Below, in pieces: positions 61,438-64,000 of a stretch of DNA of 64,000 nt. Positions within the stretch are counted from its first letter, which is position 1. Every line of letters begins with the position of its first letter. A program made the position numbers and the translations under genes. Below the pieces are notes generated by a model. The model was not told the DNA's origin and searched no databases. It saw nothing but the letters and a program-made list of their open reading frames with translations. Source of the stretch: Citreicoccus inhibens (GTDB lineage Bacteria > Myxococcota > Myxococcia > Myxococcales > Myxococcaceae); the NCBI RefSeq assembly GCF_019039035.1, contig NZ_JAHNZT010000004.1, positions 1-64,000 of the forward strand, in the 5' to 3' direction.

Positions 61438-63306
61438 ATGAGTTCCACGCCGTCCAGCCCTCCCAATGTCTTGCTGCTCCTGGTGGGCCAGCTCCAGTTC
61501 CCCCGCTTCGCCTATGACGAGGCCAGCAAGGCGCACGTCGGCATGGCCCGGGGCATCAAGGAGGTGATGGGCTTTGCGCCCCTGAGCGAGGGCAATGCCT
61601 ATGTGAGGCATTTCCCAGGCTTCATGGCGCTGCGCGAGCACGCGGTCTGCTTCCAGCGCCACACCATCGCCAGCTCGGCCTGCACCCCCAGCCGGGCCGC
61701 GCTCCTCACGGGGCACTACGGCGCGATGACGGGCGTGACTCAGTCGGAGGGCATCTTCAAGGAGGCCACGGACCCGGCCTTCCCCTGGTTGGATCCGCAT
61801 GGCGTCCCCACGCTGGGGGACTGGTTCCGGGCCGCGGGCTATTCCACCCACTACTTCGGCGCGTGGCACGTCTCGCATCCCCGCCACGGCTCGCTCCAGG
61901 ATTGGGGCTTTGGGGACTGGGAGCTGTCCCAGCCAGAGCCCCAGGGCGCCAGCCACGGCGACCTGGGGGTCTATCGTGACATCGGATTCACGGACCTGGC
62001 CGTCACCTTCCTGCGGCGCAAGGCGGCGGGCCTGGGCTTCGGCGGCAATCCCCAGCGCGCCCGAGACGAGGCCGGCAAGCCGTGGCTGGCCGTGCTGTCC
62101 TTGATGAACCCGGGGGACATCTCCGGCTATCCACAGCAATGGAATCAGGCGCTACCCGGAGGGATGGAGCCGGGCCAGCCCCGGCATATCCCCCCGCTCG
62201 GGGCGCGCACGCGGCCTCCGCCCCAGGGAACCCTGCCGGTGGCGCTCAACCCCGAGGGACTCCCGCTCGACTGCGCCACGCTGCCGCCCACCCTGGAAGA
62301 GTCCCTGGACACCAAGCCTCGGGCGCAGTTGGACGCGTCCTACAAGGTGGGGCTGGCCCTGGCCACGGGAGGCAACGGCGCGGGTGAGGCGCGCTCGCCC
62401 CTGCCGTTCCAGCTCAGCGGAAACCCGCGCGGTTGGTTCCTGGAGTACCTGCGCTTCTACACGTTCCTCCAGCAGTTGGTGGATCGGCAGATCGCCCGGG
62501 TCATGCGGTGCCTGAAGGACAGCGGCCTGGCGGACAACACGCTGGTCGTCTTCTGCGCGGACCATGGCGAGCATGGCGGGGCGCATCGCGGGATGATCCA
62601 GAAGTGGCACAGCGCTTACGAGGAGGTCATCCACGTGCCCTTCGTGGTGTCCTCGCGGCGGGTCAACCCGGGGATTGCCATTGAGTACCGGGACGCGGTG
62701 ACGAGCCACATCGACGTGGTGCCCACGCTGTTGGGATTGGCGGGCTTCGACGCAAGCGCGAGGGACAGGCTGGCCAGGCAGATTCCGCACCAGACGGTGC
62801 AGCCGTTGGTGGGCGCCGACCTCTCGCCCTATCTGCGCGGAGAGGTGCCGAGCGTAACGGAGCCGAATGGGCAGTCGCGCGAGGCCGTCCTCTTCGTCAC
62901 GGACGACATGGTGACCGAGCCCCTGCCCACGCCGGCCCAGGGCATCCGCATGAAGTTCGGCAGCTTCCTGGAGTCCGTGCGCCGGGCGGCGAGCGAAGCG
63001 AAGGCGCCCATCCGCCCGGGCGTGGTGACGCAGCCGTGCCATGTGCAGTGCGTCCGCGCGGTGGACTGGAAGCTGGTGCGCTACTGGGACCCCAAGGGCA
63101 ACGCCGAAGCGGAGTACGAGTTGTATTACCTGCCGCAAGACGGCATCGAGGCGGTGAACCTGGTGAGCTGGCGCGGCGGAGAGCCCGTGCTGGAACCCTC
63201 GCGGATTCCCGCCCACTGGGGCCTGAGTGCGGACCGCGCGCTCAAGGCCCTGACGGGCCTGCGCGAACAGCTCACCTACCAGTTGCGTACGAAGCTGCGC
63301 GCGTAG
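61438..63306 (+). CDS. Sulfatase-fold protein with altered metal site
   Basis: Protein of 622 residues. The sulfatase signature SSACTPSRAALLTGHYG has Cys82 in C-x-P-S-R, the site normally turned into formylglycine. The late metal-binding block VVFCADHGEHGGAH (Asp375, His376) is present, as is GFTDLAVTFLRRK. However the first metal ligands, usually an Asp-Asp or Asp-x pair after P-N-V-L-x-x-x, are missing (NVLLLLVGQLQFPRF), and the usual G-K-W-H is GAWH (residues 141-144). No signal peptide. It may be a non-classical member (phosphonate/arylsulfatase relative) or an inactive form. No anaerobic sulfatase maturase or formylglycine-generating enzyme gene is in the window. Confidence 0.8.
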   Translation: MSSTPSSPPNVLLLLVGQLQFPRFAYDEASKAHVGMARGIKEVMGFAPLSEGNAYVRHFPGFMALREHAVCFQRHTIASSACTPSRAALLTGHYGAMTGVTQSEGIFKEATDPAFPWLDPHGVPTLGDWFRAAGYSTHYFGAWHVSHPRHGSLQDWGFGDWELSQPEPQGASHGDLGVYRDIGFTDLAVTFLRRKAAGLGFGGNPQRARDEAGKPWLAVLSLMNPGDISGYPQQWNQALPGGMEPGQPRHIPPLGARTRPPPQGTLPVALNPEGLPLDCATLPPTLEESLDTKPRAQLDASYKVGLALATGGNGAGEARSPLPFQLSGNPRGWFLEYLRFYTFLQQLVDRQIARVMRCLKDSGLADNTLVVFCADHGEHGGAHRGMIQKWHSAYEEVIHVPFVVSSRRVNPGIAIEYRDAVTSHIDVVPTLLGLAGFDASARDRLARQIPHQTVQPLVGADLSPYLRGEVPSVTEPNGQSREAVLFVTDDMVTEPLPTPAQGIRMKFGSFLESVRRAASEAKAPIRPGVVTQPCHVQCVRAVDWKLVRYWDPKGNAEAEYELYYLPQDGIEAVNLVSWRGGEPVLEPSRIPAHWGLSADRALKALTGLREQLTYQLRTKLRA

Positions 63307-63596
63307 CCACACGCCCAGCCGTCAAGGAGGCCGGATTGAAGCTGGGGAGTGTCCGGCACTCCGAGAAGGACAGAGGCTTCGTGGCTGGCGCGCCAGCGGC
63401 GGCGATTGGCTCGTGACTCCGAGCGGCACGAGCATTCATCCGAAGCCTTCATCCACATTGCGATGACTGGCCTCATGCCGCGCCGCCTCCAAGGCGCAGG
63501 GGGGGCCCAACGAACCTTGCGCCCTGGGGTCCTCCGCTCCAACGCAGTCGGCGTGCCCCCCACGAGCCGCCGCATGGCGCGCCATGTGGCGCTGAT
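63307..63596. other. Intergenic region with two perfect palindromes
   Basis: No gene with proper codon bias. Two perfect 14-bp palindromes were seen: gctggcgcgccagc at 63384-63397 and catggcgcgccatg at 63573-63586, both centred on ggcgcgcc. Their role is unknown; chance is possible in GC-rich DNA. Confidence 0.4.
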
Positions 63597-63869
63597 GTGA
63601 GAAGCCTGCTTCGAGCGCGTGAACGCTGTGCTCCACCGCTCATCGCGGCGATTGCATTCAATCAACCGGGCCCGCCCACGGACGTGTACCGGTACTTCTT
63701 CGACCCGCCGAAGCCCGAGGCACAGGAGCCGCTTCAGTGGCTCGTGAAGCTCACCGCCCCGGAGTCCTTCCACGTCTCCGTGGCTCAGGCCCACGACCTG
63801 GAGGACTTCCAGGTCGCGATGAAGGAAACCGTCCTGCGCCCCGAGGCGGGGAAGCGCATCTTCCGGTGA
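63597..63869 (+). pseudogene. Short ORF, possibly the remnant of a longer gene
   Basis: Frame of 90 codons from GTG 63597 to a stop at 63867-63869. From about residue 17 the sequence looks like a real protein end: IAAIAFNQPGPPTDVYRYFF, PPKPEAQEPLQWLVKLTAPE and LEDFQVAMKETVLRPEAG. The first residues (MRSLLRARERCAPP) do not, and no ribosome site is evident. I think it is the C-terminal remnant of a gene that lost its 5' part, but a small intact gene cannot be excluded. No family recognised. Confidence 0.35.
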
Positions 63870-63906
63870 GCCACTCCGCGAGCCAGCAATCCCGAGCCGC
63901 AAAGGC

Positions 63907-64000
63907 TCACACGCCCGCGAGCGGCTCGCGCGACAACTCGACGACCGGGAGGGAGTCCCCATCGTTCCCGAGGAGCCCACAGGACTCATCGCGCCAAAGC
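63907..64000 (-). CDS. C-terminus of a gene entering from the right edge
   Basis: The reverse strand from the window end reads LWRDESCGLLGNDGDSLPVV and ELSREPLAGV before a stop at 63907-63909. Codon-third GC is high, as in real genes here. Only about 30 residues are visible, so no function can be given. It converges on the short ORF at 63597. Confidence 0.4.
   Translation of the reverse strand, partial: LWRDESCGLLGNDGDSLPVVELSREPLAGV

Overview
This 64 kb window is very GC-rich DNA with strong third-position GC bias, and it reads as the chromosome of a predatory myxobacterium (Myxococcota, most likely the Myxococcus/Corallococcus/Cystobacter group). Pointers are a DUF4215 (Myxococcus cysteine-repeat) surface protein ending in a MYXO-CTERM sorting tail, lipoprotein polymorphic toxins of the Sit type with immunity partners, a long Ser/Thr kinase with a TPR tail, an FHA-type sigma-54 activator, many lipoproteins and beta-barrel outer-membrane proteins, and secreted metalloprotease and sulfatase-like enzymes. 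No rRNA, tRNA, CRISPR array, insertion sequence or phage module was recognised.

Layout. 0-7.3 kb: a broken secreted Ala-rich gene at the left edge, a LYC1-like acetyltransferase, a RanBP2-type zinc-finger membrane protein, a YkgJ-type Cys-cluster protein, a YheT-like hydrolase, small envelope proteins, a degenerate receiver protein and a DMT/YdcZ transporter. 7.4-10.9 kb: an XPB-like helicase coupled to its Bax1/DUF790 nuclease partner, an XRE regulator and a second receiver-like protein that lacks the phospho-acceptor Asp. 11-18 kb: a metallophosphoesterase, a DUF418 membrane protein, a secreted M4 metalloprotease, a quinone-oxidoreductase-like MDR enzyme and a YcaQ/AlkX-like glycosylase. 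18.4-24.2 kb: a single-module NRPS-like A-T-R reductase with a Phe-like specificity code, a membrane protein, and a trigger-factor-like chaperone without the ribosome-binding domain next to a glycine-zipper/Ala-rich protein. 24.4-31.7 kb: an EEP-family phosphatase/nuclease, the tal-rpiA pentose-phosphate pair, an SRPBCC protein with a very good terminator, a FadL-like porin, an AI-2E-family permease and a VOC protein.

31.9-39.9 kb: a SitA-like lipoprotein toxin with immunity gene in lower-GC DNA, then a four-gene operon of an unknown protein with three D-W-M-x-D-F motifs, two VWA-domain paralogs with His/Asp-rich tails, and a His-rich P1B-4-type metal ATPase. 40-46.7 kb: L-serine dehydratase, then two paralogous c-type-cytochrome-motif lipoproteins that share a structured 5' leader and flank a divergent lipoprotein GHH/HNH nuclease toxin plus SUKH immunity cassette. 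46.8-51.7 kb: an operon of a Cys-rich secreted protein, a PPP-type phosphatase and an AGCS symporter; then an FHA-sigma-54 activator with two C-terminal Fis-like helices. 51.7-63.3 kb: the TPR kinase, the 14-repeat DUF4215 protein and a TSP3/OmpA barrel protein on one strand, then a sulfatase-fold protein with lost metal ligands. The right end holds a short uncertain ORF and the C-terminus of a gene entering from outside.

The most unusual material is the VWA/metal-ATPase operon, the two lipoprotein toxin cassettes (one sitting inside a duplicated locus), the chaperone/glycine-zipper pair, the XPB-Bax1 repair pair and the stand-alone amino-acid reductase. Function statements come from motif reading and manual alignment, not database searches.
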